The notes under the pieces are model-generated. The model had not been told where the DNA came from. It searched no databases and saw only the letters and a program-made list of their open reading frames with translations. DNA of 64,000 nucleotides from Silvibacterium dinghuense (GTDB lineage: Bacteria; Acidobacteriota; Terriglobia; Terriglobales; Acidobacteriaceae). Position numbers and translations under genes: made by a program. The DNA is taken from positions 186,001 through 250,000 of the forward strand of contig NZ_SDMK01000001.1 in assembly GCF_004123295.1 (NCBI RefSeq), read 5' to 3'. Positions 53,247 to 61,854 of this stretch are shown piece after piece (the stretch's first letter is position 1; the number at the start of each line of letters is the position of its first letter).

Positions 53247-54215
53247 ATGTCCTACCTCTTCGCAAACAGCGACACGCAACGCCAGCTGCTTATCGCACCA
53301 TCACAGATCGTCGTTGCCACCGACCTTACGGACAGCGAGATTCTTCTGCCGCACATCGTCTCTCAGGCTCTCGCCCATCACGCGCATGTCACTCTGGTGC
53401 ACGCCATCCTGCCAGCGAACCTGCTGACACTGGATGGCACCCTGTCGTACCCCGAGCAGGAAAGGCTGGATCGCAGCATCACCGGCATGGTCATCGATTT
53501 CGGAGCGCGCATCCGCGCTCTGGGCGTCAGCTGCGATGTGGTAGCTGAGCACGGTTTCAGCGCCGATGTGATCCGGAAGCAGATCGAAACGCGCCAGGCG
53601 ACCCGGCTGATCGTGGCCACCCACGGACGGGGCAAGCTCGGCCGCCTGGCCCTTGGCTCCGTAGCGGCCGAGCTGCTTCGCAGCATCACGGTTCCGATCT
53701 TCGCTGTAGGCCGGCATGCCGCATCACAGGTAATGCGGCATGCAACACCCCGCAAGATCCTTCACCCCGTTTCGCTTACCGGCAATTCCCTGGCGCATGC
53801 CGAGTTCGTCCATGCCGTAGCCGCCGATTGCGGAGCACAGCTTACCCTGCTGCACGTTCTCGAGGCGGATCAGCCAGGGAGAACCGACCAAGCCGTTCTT
53901 CGTGCTCAACATGCGCTCAGAGAACTACTGCCGTCTTCCGGGCTCCAGACCAAGGTCGATATCCAGGTATGCCTCGGAGAACGGACCGAAAAAATTCTCG
54001 AGTATGCCGATCGTATCTCGGCGGATTGGATTATAGCTGGCCTGGGCGCCAAGCCACCTTACTGGCCTCTCCAGGAAAGCACCGCCTATCGCCTGATGGC
54101 CAGCGCACTATGCCCGGTCTTTACCTGCGGCCGGAAAGCCATCGGGGAAAAGCCTCCGCTTGCGGCACTGGAAGAGAGCAGAGTTTCGGCCCAGGCGGGC
54201 AAGCTCTATTCGTGA
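53247..54215 (+). CDS. universal stress protein with two Usp domains (1)
   Basis: The 322-residue protein consists of two UspA-type folds. The first (residues about 15-155) has VVATDLTDSEILLPH and the nucleotide-binding loop LIVATHGRGKLGRLALGSVAAELLRS, matching G-2x-G-9x-G-[ST] only approximately. The second (about 170-310) is divergent and lacks a clear ATP loop. GGAGGGACT is the ribosome binding site. Tandem-domain Usp proteins are commonly induced by hypoxia, nitrosative or envelope stress. Followed at 83 bp by a small zinc-ribbon gene. Confidence 0.88.
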   Translation: MSYLFANSDTQRQLLIAPSQIVVATDLTDSEILLPHIVSQALAHHAHVTLVHAILPANLLTLDGTLSYPEQERLDRSITGMVIDFGARIRALGVSCDVVAEHGFSADVIRKQIETRQATRLIVATHGRGKLGRLALGSVAAELLRSITVPIFAVGRHAASQVMRHATPRKILHPVSLTGNSLAHAEFVHAVAADCGAQLTLLHVLEADQPGRTDQAVLRAQHALRELLPSSGLQTKVDIQVCLGERTEKILEYADRISADWIIAGLGAKPPYWPLQESTAYRLMASALCPVFTCGRKAIGEKPPLAALEESRVSAQAGKLYS

Positions 54216-54225
54216 AAGGTCTCAC

Positions 54226-54258
54226 CCGTAGCTGCGGGGAGCAATCTCCAGGCTACGG
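54226..54258. other. two-step hairpin between usp 1 and the small zinc-ribbon gene
   Basis: CCGTAGC and GCTACGG form the outer stem and GGAG/CTCC the inner stem around CAAT. No T-run follows; it may be an attenuating or stabilising structure. Confidence 0.4.
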
Positions 54259-54297
54259 CGACCGGCAAACCATCGAGCTCGATAGAAAGGAATCCGT

Positions 54298-54552
54298 ATG
54301 CATTGCGCCAACCCTTCATGCCAGGTAGAAGCCAAATACTTTCGCAGCGGCAGCCTGCATTCGGTCGATTGCGGACAGGGCGGCCAGAAGCAGGAAAAGC
54401 GGCAGCGAATCGTCTGGCTCTGCCCGCATTGCACCCGCGAATGGACCGTCGAGAGCTGGCGACCCGCCGGCGAACAGCTCCGCCGTAAACCTCATGCCGA
54501 ATTCTCCCCGATGGAGTCCTACTCTGAAGCTGAACTCGTTCTGCACGGATAA
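54298..54552 (+). CDS. small zinc-ribbon-like protein
   Basis: The 84-residue protein has two cysteine pairs, CANPSC at the N-terminus and LCPHCTREW in the middle, spaced as in a zinc ribbon (a Cys at residue 25 is also present). The charged C-terminus (SYSEAELVLHG) is disordered. A good ribosome binding site, AAAGGAA, lies 7 bp before ATG 54298. It sits between a usp gene and a Crp/Fnr regulator, so a redox or stress role is possible, but no family is recognised. Confidence 0.6.
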   Translation: MHCANPSCQVEAKYFRSGSLHSVDCGQGGQKQEKRQRIVWLCPHCTREWTVESWRPAGEQLRRKPHAEFSPMESYSEAELVLHG

Positions 54553-54611
54553 TCTCCCCGGAAGAGACAGATGGAACGCGTACCTTGCAGGAAATAGCGA
54601 TCAGGAGCACC

Positions 54612-54698
54612 ATGAGAGACAGACTTCGGAACAGCCGATTCCCTCTCCCCTGGTGCCTATGCCATTACCCGGACGCACAGGTGCAGAGAACTGCCTGA
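54612..54698 (+). CDS. possible 28-codon ORF overlapping the crp/fnr start
   Basis: ATG 54612 has an excellent ribosome binding site (CAGGAGCACC) and the frame runs 28 codons to TGA 54696-54698, across the candidate start of the Crp/Fnr gene in another frame. It may be a leader ORF, or the true regulator start with a frame error. Its product is not recognisable. Confidence 0.25.
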   Translation: MRDRLRNSRFPLPWCLCHYPDAQVQRTA

Positions 54699-55369
54699 AC
54701 TGCTCGCAACGTTCTCTCCGCCTTTTCTGTAACCTCGACGACGAGGCTCTGCTTCGCCTGGATGCCATGGGTGTCTTCGTATCCCTGCCCGGACGCGCCG
54801 TGCTGTTTGAAGAGGGAGAAGCTCTGCGCGACGTATTCATCGTCTGCGACGGCCAGCTCAAGCTCTCGGCGACCTCACGTGAAGGCAGGACCATGATCCT
54901 GCGCCTGGCTGCGGCCGGCGATGTGCTGGGACTCAGCGCCGCGCTGAACAATCTTCCCCATGAAGTCACAGCGGAAACGCTCGAACCCACGCGTCTTAAG
55001 GCCATTCGACGGCATGAATTTCTGGCCTTCCTCGAAAGCTATCGCCAGGTGGGTAACAATACCGCGCGCGTGATGGCCCGCGAGTATCAGGAAGTCTTTC
55101 TCGACGCCCGCCGGCTCGCGCTGTCCGGCTCTGCGGCAAGCCGGCTAGGCACTCTACTGCTGGAATGGGGCCGTGCTGCGGCATGCGGCAAACCGGAGCT
55201 GCGCTTTACCATGGCCTTGACGCACGAAGAGCTGGCCAGCATGGCCGGCACCTCGCGTGAGACCGTCACGCGCCTGCTCAACCGCTTCGAAAAGAGCCAT
55301 CTCATTCTGCGCAAGGGCGCGACGCTCACCATCCTCGATCCGGATGGACTGGTCGCCTCCTCGGATTAA
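54659..55369 (+). CDS. Crp/Fnr-family regulator with N-terminal cysteine cluster
   Basis: The 236-residue protein has an N-terminal cysteine group (C12, C15, C24 in ENCLNCSQRSLRLFCNL), a cNMP-type beta barrel (LPGRAVLFEEGEALRDVFIVCDGQLKLS), a dimer helix, and a Crp-type winged helix with recognition helix GTSRETVTRLLNRFE. SRETV-R matches the TGTGA-reading residues of E. coli CRP. The cAMP pocket residues (GE-L and R-S/T) are not conserved (GDVLGLSAAL, HEVTAET), so another ligand or an Fe-S cluster is likely. Start is uncertain: ATG 54659 has no ribosome binding site, GTG 54653 is adjacent, and a leader ORF overlaps. Confidence 0.88.
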   Translation: MPLPGRTGAENCLNCSQRSLRLFCNLDDEALLRLDAMGVFVSLPGRAVLFEEGEALRDVFIVCDGQLKLSATSREGRTMILRLAAAGDVLGLSAALNNLPHEVTAETLEPTRLKAIRRHEFLAFLESYRQVGNNTARVMAREYQEVFLDARRLALSGSAASRLGTLLLEWGRAAACGKPELRFTMALTHEELASMAGTSRETVTRLLNRFEKSHLILRKGATLTILDPDGLVASSD

Positions 55370-55370
55370 G

Positions 55371-55402
55371 CCGCAGCCTGTGATCCTCGTCACAGGCTGC
55401 GG
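55371..55402. promoter_or_regulatory. CRP-type operator in a 13-bp-arm inverted repeat
   Basis: CCGCAGCCTGTGA and TCACAGGCTGCGG are perfect inverted arms around TCCTCG, containing TGTGA-N6-TCACA (55379-55394). It lies one base after the regulator stop and could be both operator and transcription terminator, but no T-run follows. Confidence 0.6.
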
Positions 55403-55420
55403 TGACTCGAATCACCGCAG
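55397..55420. promoter_or_regulatory. second CRP-type operator before usp gene 2
   Basis: CTGCGGTGA and TCACCGCAG are perfect inverted arms around CTCGAA, with GGTGA-N6-TCACC. The centre at 55408.5 is 56.5 bp before the usp start, the same as in usp gene 1. It overlaps the end of the first palindrome by six bases, so two dimers would compete or stack. Confidence 0.6.
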
Positions 55421-55464
55421 AAATAGCCAAAACGCGCGATAGTCATGGCGAAGGGAAAACTGCC

Positions 55465-56352
55465 ATGCAAACCAGTCTTAAATTCTCCACCATCGTCCTC
55501 GCTACCGATCTCGGCATGACCGCATCTTCGGCACTCCGCTATGCGCAGGCCCTGGCTCGGCAGCACGGCGCAACGCTGATCATCGTGCATGTGATCGACC
55601 CGGTAGGCTATGCCTTTCCCGAGGGCACAACGCAATTCGCAAGACTCGAGGAGCAGGCACGGCACGAGGTCGAACGCATGGAGGCCGAACTCCGGCTGCA
55701 GAATATTCCCGTGCATTCTGTGCTGGCACGCGGCACGATCTGCGAACGCATTCTGCAGGCAGTGCAAGACCACCATGCTGACCTCCTGGTGCTGGGAACA
55801 CGCGCTCGCACAGAGGCGGGACGCGCAGCGTTGGGAATGATCGCCCGCCATCTGCTGGCCGAAGCTCCATGCCCCATCCTCACCGTTTCCCCCGATGCCG
55901 AAGCATTGCTTCCCTGGGCAGGCCACTGGCGGCGCGTGCTTGCCGCTACGGACTTCTCTGCTGCTTCGCTGACAGCGCTCGAGACGGCGCATCGCATCGC
56001 CAATTCGCACCTGGTCGCATTGCATGTCTCTCCGAGCACAGGCAACGAGCAATCCCTCAAGCTGGAACAGTTACGCTTCATCGCGCCCTTCAACGAATCG
56101 CATACCGTGCCCGTGGAGCATGTCGTCACACCAGGCGACCCGGCAGAGACGATCGCCAGCTATGCCCGCAGACTTCACGCCGATCTGGTTGTTCTCGGAG
56201 CTCCGGATAATGAGCTGTCAGAAGAGGATTACCCTTCGAGCACGATTCTGAATGTGATTGCGCATGTGCCTTGCCCAGTCCTGTGCGTACGCGCGGGAGT
56301 TCAGACTGACGCGACAGCAGCATTTGCGGCCGAAGCCGCTGTCCCGTGCTGA
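55465..56352 (+). CDS. universal stress protein with two Usp domains (2)
   Basis: The 295-residue protein has two Usp folds. Domain 1 has TIVLATDLGMTASSALRYAQALA and LLVLGTRARTEAGRAALGMIARHLL; domain 2 starts near RVLAATDFSAASLTALETAH and has LVVLGAPDNELSEEDYPSSTI. It is a distant paralogue of the gene at 53247. ATG 55465 follows AAGGGA; an upstream GTG-frame extension lies within the operators. It probably belongs to the same Crp/Fnr-controlled regulon. Convergent with the glycosidase-like gene 23 bp away. Confidence 0.88.
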   Translation: MQTSLKFSTIVLATDLGMTASSALRYAQALARQHGATLIIVHVIDPVGYAFPEGTTQFARLEEQARHEVERMEAELRLQNIPVHSVLARGTICERILQAVQDHHADLLVLGTRARTEAGRAALGMIARHLLAEAPCPILTVSPDAEALLPWAGHWRRVLAATDFSAASLTALETAHRIANSHLVALHVSPSTGNEQSLKLEQLRFIAPFNESHTVPVEHVVTPGDPAETIASYARRLHADLVVLGAPDNELSEEDYPSSTILNVIAHVPCPVLCVRAGVQTDATAAFAAEAAVPC

Positions 56353-56375
56353 AGGGCTTATCTCGATGCTCAGAA

Positions 56376-58964
56376 CTACTCGAAATGCACGACGAGTTTA
56401 CGGCGCACATATCCATCTGACGCGCTCTCTGCGCCTCCATGCGGGAACTCGACACGGATAAGACCGTTGCCCTCGTCCGTCAACAGTCCACCATCAACAG
56501 AAAGAGCACGCCATGATGAACGCAGTTCCACCGCATGCGGACCATCCGGATTCACATCCGCGGATAAAGTCAGCAGACGCCCCGCAAGATTCACGTCTAC
56601 GAGCTTCAGCCCACGGCTGCTTTCACCAACCTGCGGCTTGATGAGCGGCGGCAGCACCGCTACGCCTCCATGGAAGTGAATACGGCACTTCGTATCGCCG
56701 GGAGCCGCGATAAAACTCAGCTCCGCGTGTTCATCCTGCTCTTCATGGATGACCTTCGCCGGATCTGTCTTTAGCGGTCCCATCCGGCCGTCACACTCCG
56801 CGCTCAGATCCTCCGCACCCTGCGGAATCTCTGGCGCGAAGGTCACGTTCACCGCCTCTCCCGTATTTGTCACCTGCACGGATACAGATTCGATCGTCTG
56901 CTGCAGAACCGCCTGCAGCGTGCCGTGACCAACGGCAATATTGGAGACCGAGACTTCACCCCACTGCGGAGGAAAATGCGGAGCCATGCGCAACTGCTTC
57001 GCAGCCCCATCGATCTTGAGGCCGAGAAGCCCCTCTGTGACGGAAGTCAGCAAACCAGCCGAGGACCAGGTCTGCTCAGGAACAGATTCCATCTCCTGGT
57101 AATAGAGATCGCCTGCGGTCACCTCGTGCAGATGGCCGAGCGAATCGAGACTGTTCCATGCAATAACGCCATCCCAGATGGCAAAGGCTGTGGCCGGGCG
57201 ATGCGCCTGCCAGTACGCCGATGCCATGCTGGTTGCGCCCAGAGCGAAGATGCTGCCATGCGCATAGGCATTGGGATCATAGTCCGATGCGGACGCCGGA
57301 ATGCCACGCGTCCCCCAGTCCGCCTGGTAATCGGAAGACGCAATGCGGTCAAGCATGGTACTACGTTGTTGCTCCGTGAAGACCGGAGCGACAAGGAGCT
57401 CGGCTGGGCGACTGCCACCATTGAAGATATCCGCACCGGCAACGGTATGCGCACTGATCCAGAACTGGTGCGATGCATCCCAGTAACGCGCCGCTATCGC
57501 GCGCGCGGCATCTTCTTTTTGCCGGATCGCCGGCGCCGCATCATCGGGATGACCAGCAGCCATGGCTAGGACGGCGTATGCACCCGCAGCATCCATCCAT
57601 GCCGCGGAGAGACTCAGCTCATCGCTCTCACGATCCTGTTCGTTGCTGCCTTCCTTGTCCGCAGGAATCCGGGGCAGATGCGTGGCGGGATCGATCAGCG
57701 CGCGGCAGTAGTCATAGGCTTTTTCGATTTCCATCCAGTGTCTGCGGGCAAAATCGTTATCGCCGCTCACCTGCACATAGTTTGCAACCGCGGCAAGAAA
57801 CTGAAATGTCACATCGACATGCACAAACATATAGGGATATTTGTGCTCCCAGTCGAGGAAACCGGCGCTCTGCGAGAGCTCGTGCCAGATCATCCCGGTC
57901 TCATGATTCTGATAATGCAGAATGAACTCCAGCTCCTGCCGAGCGCGCGCATATTCTCCGGCAGCGACAAGTCCCTGTTCAGCTTCAAGGCCATCGCCGG
58001 CGAAGAACCACGCATATTGCGGCCGTCGTCCCGGACGCGAAGGGCCATAGCCAGCCACCTCCCCACAACCGAGACGCGCATTACAGACCCACGCCTGGTC
58101 GAGCGCGACCTCAGCCCAGGCGAGCGCTTGGTTCACTTCGTCATCGGGCGTAGTGATGCGCAGCGAGTGCGACTGCAATGCAGCGTAGTGCTCCGCGGCC
58201 TGTTGCATGTAGACCGTTTTCTTTGTCAGGAGATCTTTCGCCGCGGAGCCTGCAGCCACTCCGGGATCATCCTCTGCAATCACCAGCGAAGCCTGTTCCG
58301 TGTACTCGCCGGAAGCATGCGGCTGTATCTCCAGAGCGAGATCGTCGCTCGTACGAATGGCCACATTCGCGGTGTCGTCATGCGCGACAATTTCCGGAGA
58401 AGCGATCGTCGCACTGTAGCCGTTGAGCGTATCGCGAAGGACATATCCCTTCAGCGCATCGCTCCACTGCGTCCCTTGTCCTCCGACAGCTGCAGGCCAC
58501 ATCAGGTTCATCTGTGGACGGAAGTGGACGCGGATGCAGACTTGCCCACGGCCTTCTACGGTATAAGTAATGACCGTACCCGGCTGGTCGATGGGAGCAA
58601 AGAGCTTCTCTCTGACGACAAAGTCCGTGCCAACATAAATCCGGGTAACGCTTTCAGGACGGTATTCGACGCGGCGAAGGATGGAGTCGCCTGCGATTTC
58701 ACTGGCTGATCCATCAGGGACGAAGCTGATTTTGTAACCGTCGAAGATCTGATACGGCCACGCCCATGCTTCGAGCCCCTGGGCCGGGTAGCCGAAGATG
58801 GCAGCACGCTGCCCATGAGCGGCGATGAATCGCGTGCCTACGGATTCGGTCGAGAGCGTGAGGTCCCGTGCCGGAAGATGATCTGCATTCTGCGCACGTA
58901 CAGGCATAACGGCCAGCATGCTGACTGCCACCGTGACGCCACCGATCCAACTCTGCTTCTTCAT
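56376..58964 (-). CDS. secreted six-hairpin glycosidase-like protein
   Basis: The 862-residue product has a signal peptide (to MPVRAQN), a beta-sandwich N-terminal domain, a central (alpha/alpha)6-type domain with repeats such as NQALAWAEVALDQAWVCN, YAWFFAGDGLEAEQGLVAAG and LHYQNHETGMIWHELSQSAGFLDWEH, and a beta C-terminal domain. The tryptophan- and acid-rich loops resemble GH63/GH37/amylo-1,6-glucosidase-like enzymes, so an alpha-glycoside substrate is plausible. The catalytic acids cannot be fixed by eye. Confidence 0.78.
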   Translation of the reverse strand: MKKQSWIGGVTVAVSMLAVMPVRAQNADHLPARDLTLSTESVGTRFIAAHGQRAAIFGYPAQGLEAWAWPYQIFDGYKISFVPDGSASEIAGDSILRRVEYRPESVTRIYVGTDFVVREKLFAPIDQPGTVITYTVEGRGQVCIRVHFRPQMNLMWPAAVGGQGTQWSDALKGYVLRDTLNGYSATIASPEIVAHDDTANVAIRTSDDLALEIQPHASGEYTEQASLVIAEDDPGVAAGSAAKDLLTKKTVYMQQAAEHYAALQSHSLRITTPDDEVNQALAWAEVALDQAWVCNARLGCGEVAGYGPSRPGRRPQYAWFFAGDGLEAEQGLVAAGEYARARQELEFILHYQNHETGMIWHELSQSAGFLDWEHKYPYMFVHVDVTFQFLAAVANYVQVSGDNDFARRHWMEIEKAYDYCRALIDPATHLPRIPADKEGSNEQDRESDELSLSAAWMDAAGAYAVLAMAAGHPDDAAPAIRQKEDAARAIAARYWDASHQFWISAHTVAGADIFNGGSRPAELLVAPVFTEQQRSTMLDRIASSDYQADWGTRGIPASASDYDPNAYAHGSIFALGATSMASAYWQAHRPATAFAIWDGVIAWNSLDSLGHLHEVTAGDLYYQEMESVPEQTWSSAGLLTSVTEGLLGLKIDGAAKQLRMAPHFPPQWGEVSVSNIAVGHGTLQAVLQQTIESVSVQVTNTGEAVNVTFAPEIPQGAEDLSAECDGRMGPLKTDPAKVIHEEQDEHAELSFIAAPGDTKCRIHFHGGVAVLPPLIKPQVGESSRGLKLVDVNLAGRLLTLSADVNPDGPHAVELRSSWRALSVDGGLLTDEGNGLIRVEFPHGGAESASDGYVRRKLVVHFE

Positions 58965-59015
58965 TCCCGTCTATCCCCGGCTGCTGCGCCATCTTGAATT
59001 GCCACCGTCACCGTA

Positions 59016-60779
59016 TCATTTTCCTGCAACGGCAGATGCTGACGCTCCGCGGCCTTCAACCAGCGTGACAAAGCGGTCTACCTGCGAGCCCACGATGGCA
59101 TGGTTGTATATTTCTTCCCTACCGCTGGGCCAGCGCACGTCGATGCTCTCGGCGCTGCTGGTGCTCCCCAGGCCGAAGTGCAGGCGAAGATCGCTGCTCG
59201 AGATATAGGTCGAGCCACTGCGCACCTCCTGCACAAAGCTACGGCTACCCGCATGAACCGTTACCTTGGCTCCGATGCCATCGCGATTCGAAGCTGTTCC
59301 TTCAAGAATCACTCCGATCCAGTGATTGCTATTCGCGGCTTCGTTCACCAGCAGCAGTGGGGTCCCATCGATATTGTTGATCACCGCTTCGACGCGGCCA
59401 TCGTTCCAGAGATCGGCAGTTGCAAGCCCACGGCTCGAGGCAGGCATGGTTGCCCCCGGTCCGGCATCACGACTCAGATCCTTGAAAGTACCGTCACCGC
59501 GATTCGAATAGAAGAGCCGCGGCTCTCGGTATGTCGAACCAAGATGTGCGGTATCGACTTCAGGATAAACATGGCCATTCGCGATGAGCACATCCGGCCA
59601 GCCATCATTCTCCACATCCATAAACGCAACGCCCCAGCCAAGATACTGTGTGTTCAGTCCAAGTCCAGCCTCGCGAATCGTAGAGGTGAACATGCCACCG
59701 CCATCATTACGATAGAGTGAAGAAACATCGTCGGAGAAATTGGTTTTGAAGATATCCGGACGGCCATCGCCGTTGTAATCCCCAATGGCGGAGCCCATCC
59801 CGGCCTGCTCGCGGCCATCTTCGTCGTAGGCTACACCCGCATCCGAAGCGGCATCGATGAATGTGCCATCGTGACGGTTACGATAAAGGATGCTCGGCGT
59901 ACTGTCGCAGGCGACATAGATATCCGGCCAGCCATCGTCGTCATAATCGAGCGTGGAGACACTGAAACAGTAGTGCGCGTTGGTCTTGGTAATGCCGGAA
60001 GCTGCGCTGACATCCTCAAACTTGCCGTCGCCCACATTGTGATACAGGATGTTCGTCGTGTGAGGCAGCCCGCGCGGACCGCACATCACCGGCGTGCCCT
60101 TCCACAGGCACATCACGCCTTCGCCCGGTTTCGGGATTGTAGCAAGATCGAAGTGGACATAGTTGGCGACCATCAGATCGAGCTTGCCGTCGCGATCATA
60201 GTCGACGAATGCACATCCGGTCCCCCACTCGGCACCAGTGCCAGCGACACCTGCCGTTTCGGCTACTTCTTTAAATGTGCCGTTGTGCTCATTGTGATAA
60301 AGACGATTCTTGCCGTAGTAAGTAACGTAAAGATCGTCCCACCCATCGTTGTCGTAGTCTCCGACGCAGGCGCCCTGCCCCCAGCCGGTAGCCGTAAGAC
60401 CAGCCTGCTTCGTCACATCGGTGAACGTCCCGTCATGGTTGTTGTGATACAGATGACTGGTCGGCGGCGTATCCGGATGCGGCTCGAAGGGAAAAGCTGT
60501 GCCATTGACGAGAAAGATGTCGGGCCAGCCGTCGTGATCGTAGTCGAGGATGGCAACGCCGCCGCCGGTGGTCTCAATGATGTACTTCTTCGTTGCCGCA
60601 TCGCCGTTGATGTTCTGCATCGTCAGACCGGCCGTTTGTGCGACGTCGACGAACCAGGCGGGACCAGGATGTGCCCTATTCGGCGGATAAGGCTGAGACT
60701 TCGCAGACTGCGCCTGTCCCATGGCGATCCCGCATATCCCGATAACGCATACGAACAAAAACCAGCACCGCCCAGACAT
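59016..60779 (-). CDS. CRTAC1-family FG-GAP/ASPIC-UnbV secreted protein
   Basis: The 587-residue protein has a signal peptide and at least seven VCBS/FG-GAP blades with calcium-binding D-x-D-x-D-G cores: AILDYDHDGWPDIFLVNG, GDYDNDGWDDLYVTYYG, FVDYDRDGKLDLMVANY, TLDYDDDGWPDIYVACD, GDYNGDGRPDIFKTNF, FMDVENDGWPDVLIANG and ADLWNDGRVEAVINN. The C-terminal ASPIC/UnbV domain has GIGAKVTVHAGSRSFVQEVRSG and LHFGLGSTSSAESIDVRWPSG. The family is abundant in acidobacteria, and its function is poorly known. Divergent from the TPR gene by 32 bp. Confidence 0.92.
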   Translation of the reverse strand: MSGRCWFLFVCVIGICGIAMGQAQSAKSQPYPPNRAHPGPAWFVDVAQTAGLTMQNINGDAATKKYIIETTGGGVAILDYDHDGWPDIFLVNGTAFPFEPHPDTPPTSHLYHNNHDGTFTDVTKQAGLTATGWGQGACVGDYDNDGWDDLYVTYYGKNRLYHNEHNGTFKEVAETAGVAGTGAEWGTGCAFVDYDRDGKLDLMVANYVHFDLATIPKPGEGVMCLWKGTPVMCGPRGLPHTTNILYHNVGDGKFEDVSAASGITKTNAHYCFSVSTLDYDDDGWPDIYVACDSTPSILYRNRHDGTFIDAASDAGVAYDEDGREQAGMGSAIGDYNGDGRPDIFKTNFSDDVSSLYRNDGGGMFTSTIREAGLGLNTQYLGWGVAFMDVENDGWPDVLIANGHVYPEVDTAHLGSTYREPRLFYSNRGDGTFKDLSRDAGPGATMPASSRGLATADLWNDGRVEAVINNIDGTPLLLVNEAANSNHWIGVILEGTASNRDGIGAKVTVHAGSRSFVQEVRSGSTYISSSDLRLHFGLGSTSSAESIDVRWPSGREEIYNHAIVGSQVDRFVTLVEGRGASASAVAGK

Positions 60780-60811
60780 GCCTCGATGCTAGCAGCGTAT
60801 CCTGTTATGTG

Positions 60812-61849
60812 ATGCGCACGCTGTTACCTGTCGCACTCTTTCTTTCCTTTCAGGCTTTCGGCCAGACCACGCCCGCGACGCCTCCTCTGCAGGCCGCGAC
60901 ACCCACGGCACAGCTCGCTCAAGCGGAAGATGCCATGAAGCATGGGCGCAACCAGGACGCAGTGCCGATCCTCGAAGCGCTGAGCCAGAGTACTCCGCTC
61001 CCGAAGGGCGTCTTTCACGATCTTGGCCTTGCCTACTATCGCACCGGCAAACTGGCCGAGGCACAGAAGGCTTTCTCGCGGGCAGTGCAGAACGATCCAT
61101 CGGACGAAGAGTCCGTACAGATGATGGGACTGACACTCTTCCGCATGGGACAGCCGGCAAATGCAATTCCCTATCTTGAGAAGGTGCGGCAGTGGACACC
61201 CAACTCAGAGGCTGATGCAAACTACGTGCTCGGACTCTGCTACATGAACTCGCAGCGATATGATGACGCCCGCAGAGCCTTCGCCGCACAGTACGGCGTG
61301 GCTCCGGATTCGGGCGCGGCCTACCTGCTGACCGGCAACATGCTCATCAACGCGAATCTCCCGGAACTGGCCGCGGCGCAGGCGCAGAAAGCACTGGTCG
61401 CAACGCCGAACCTGCCCATGGCGCATTTTCTCCTCGGCGAGGTAGCTCTCTTCAAGAGCGATATCGACGGAGCTACAAAGGAATTTGAAGCAGAGCGTGC
61501 GCTCAATCCCGGATATGCTCCGGTCTATGACCGGTTGGGCGACACCTATGCCCACGTCGGCAAGTATCAGGAAGCCCAGGAAGCGCTGATGAAGGCCATC
61601 TCCCTCGACACGTCGCGGACAGGGCCGTTCATCCTGATGGGCAAGGTGCTGCTGCGGCGGAACGATCCGCAATCGGCGCTTCTCTACCTGCGGCACGCAG
61701 AGAAGATGGACCCGGGCAACTTCATCACACATACGCTGATAGGGCAGGCGCTACGCGCCTCGGGACAGGAAGCCGAGGCGAAGCAGGAATTCGACACGGC
61801 GGCCAAGATCCACGCCGCGGGCGAGCTTAAACTGCAGCCCTCACCGTAA
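60812..61849 (+). CDS. secreted TPR protein
   Basis: The 345-residue product has a signal peptide (to QAFGQTT). From residue 35 there are about eight TPR units, for example LGLAYYRTGKLAEAQKAFSRAVQNDP, YVLGLCYMNSQRYDDARRAF, AHFLLGEVALFKSDIDGATKEFEAERALNP and RLGDTYAHVGKYQEAQEALMKAISLD. TPR proteins of this type are often found next to CRTAC1 genes in acidobacteria and may aid assembly or binding at the envelope. Start ATG 60812 is preferred over a GTG at 60809. Convergent with the regulator, 5 bp apart. Confidence 0.88.
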   Translation: MRTLLPVALFLSFQAFGQTTPATPPLQAATPTAQLAQAEDAMKHGRNQDAVPILEALSQSTPLPKGVFHDLGLAYYRTGKLAEAQKAFSRAVQNDPSDEESVQMMGLTLFRMGQPANAIPYLEKVRQWTPNSEADANYVLGLCYMNSQRYDDARRAFAAQYGVAPDSGAAYLLTGNMLINANLPELAAAQAQKALVATPNLPMAHFLLGEVALFKSDIDGATKEFEAERALNPGYAPVYDRLGDTYAHVGKYQEAQEALMKAISLDTSRTGPFILMGKVLLRRNDPQSALLYLRHAEKMDPGNFITHTLIGQALRASGQEAEAKQEFDTAAKIHAAGELKLQPSP

Positions 61850-61854
61850 TTCTC

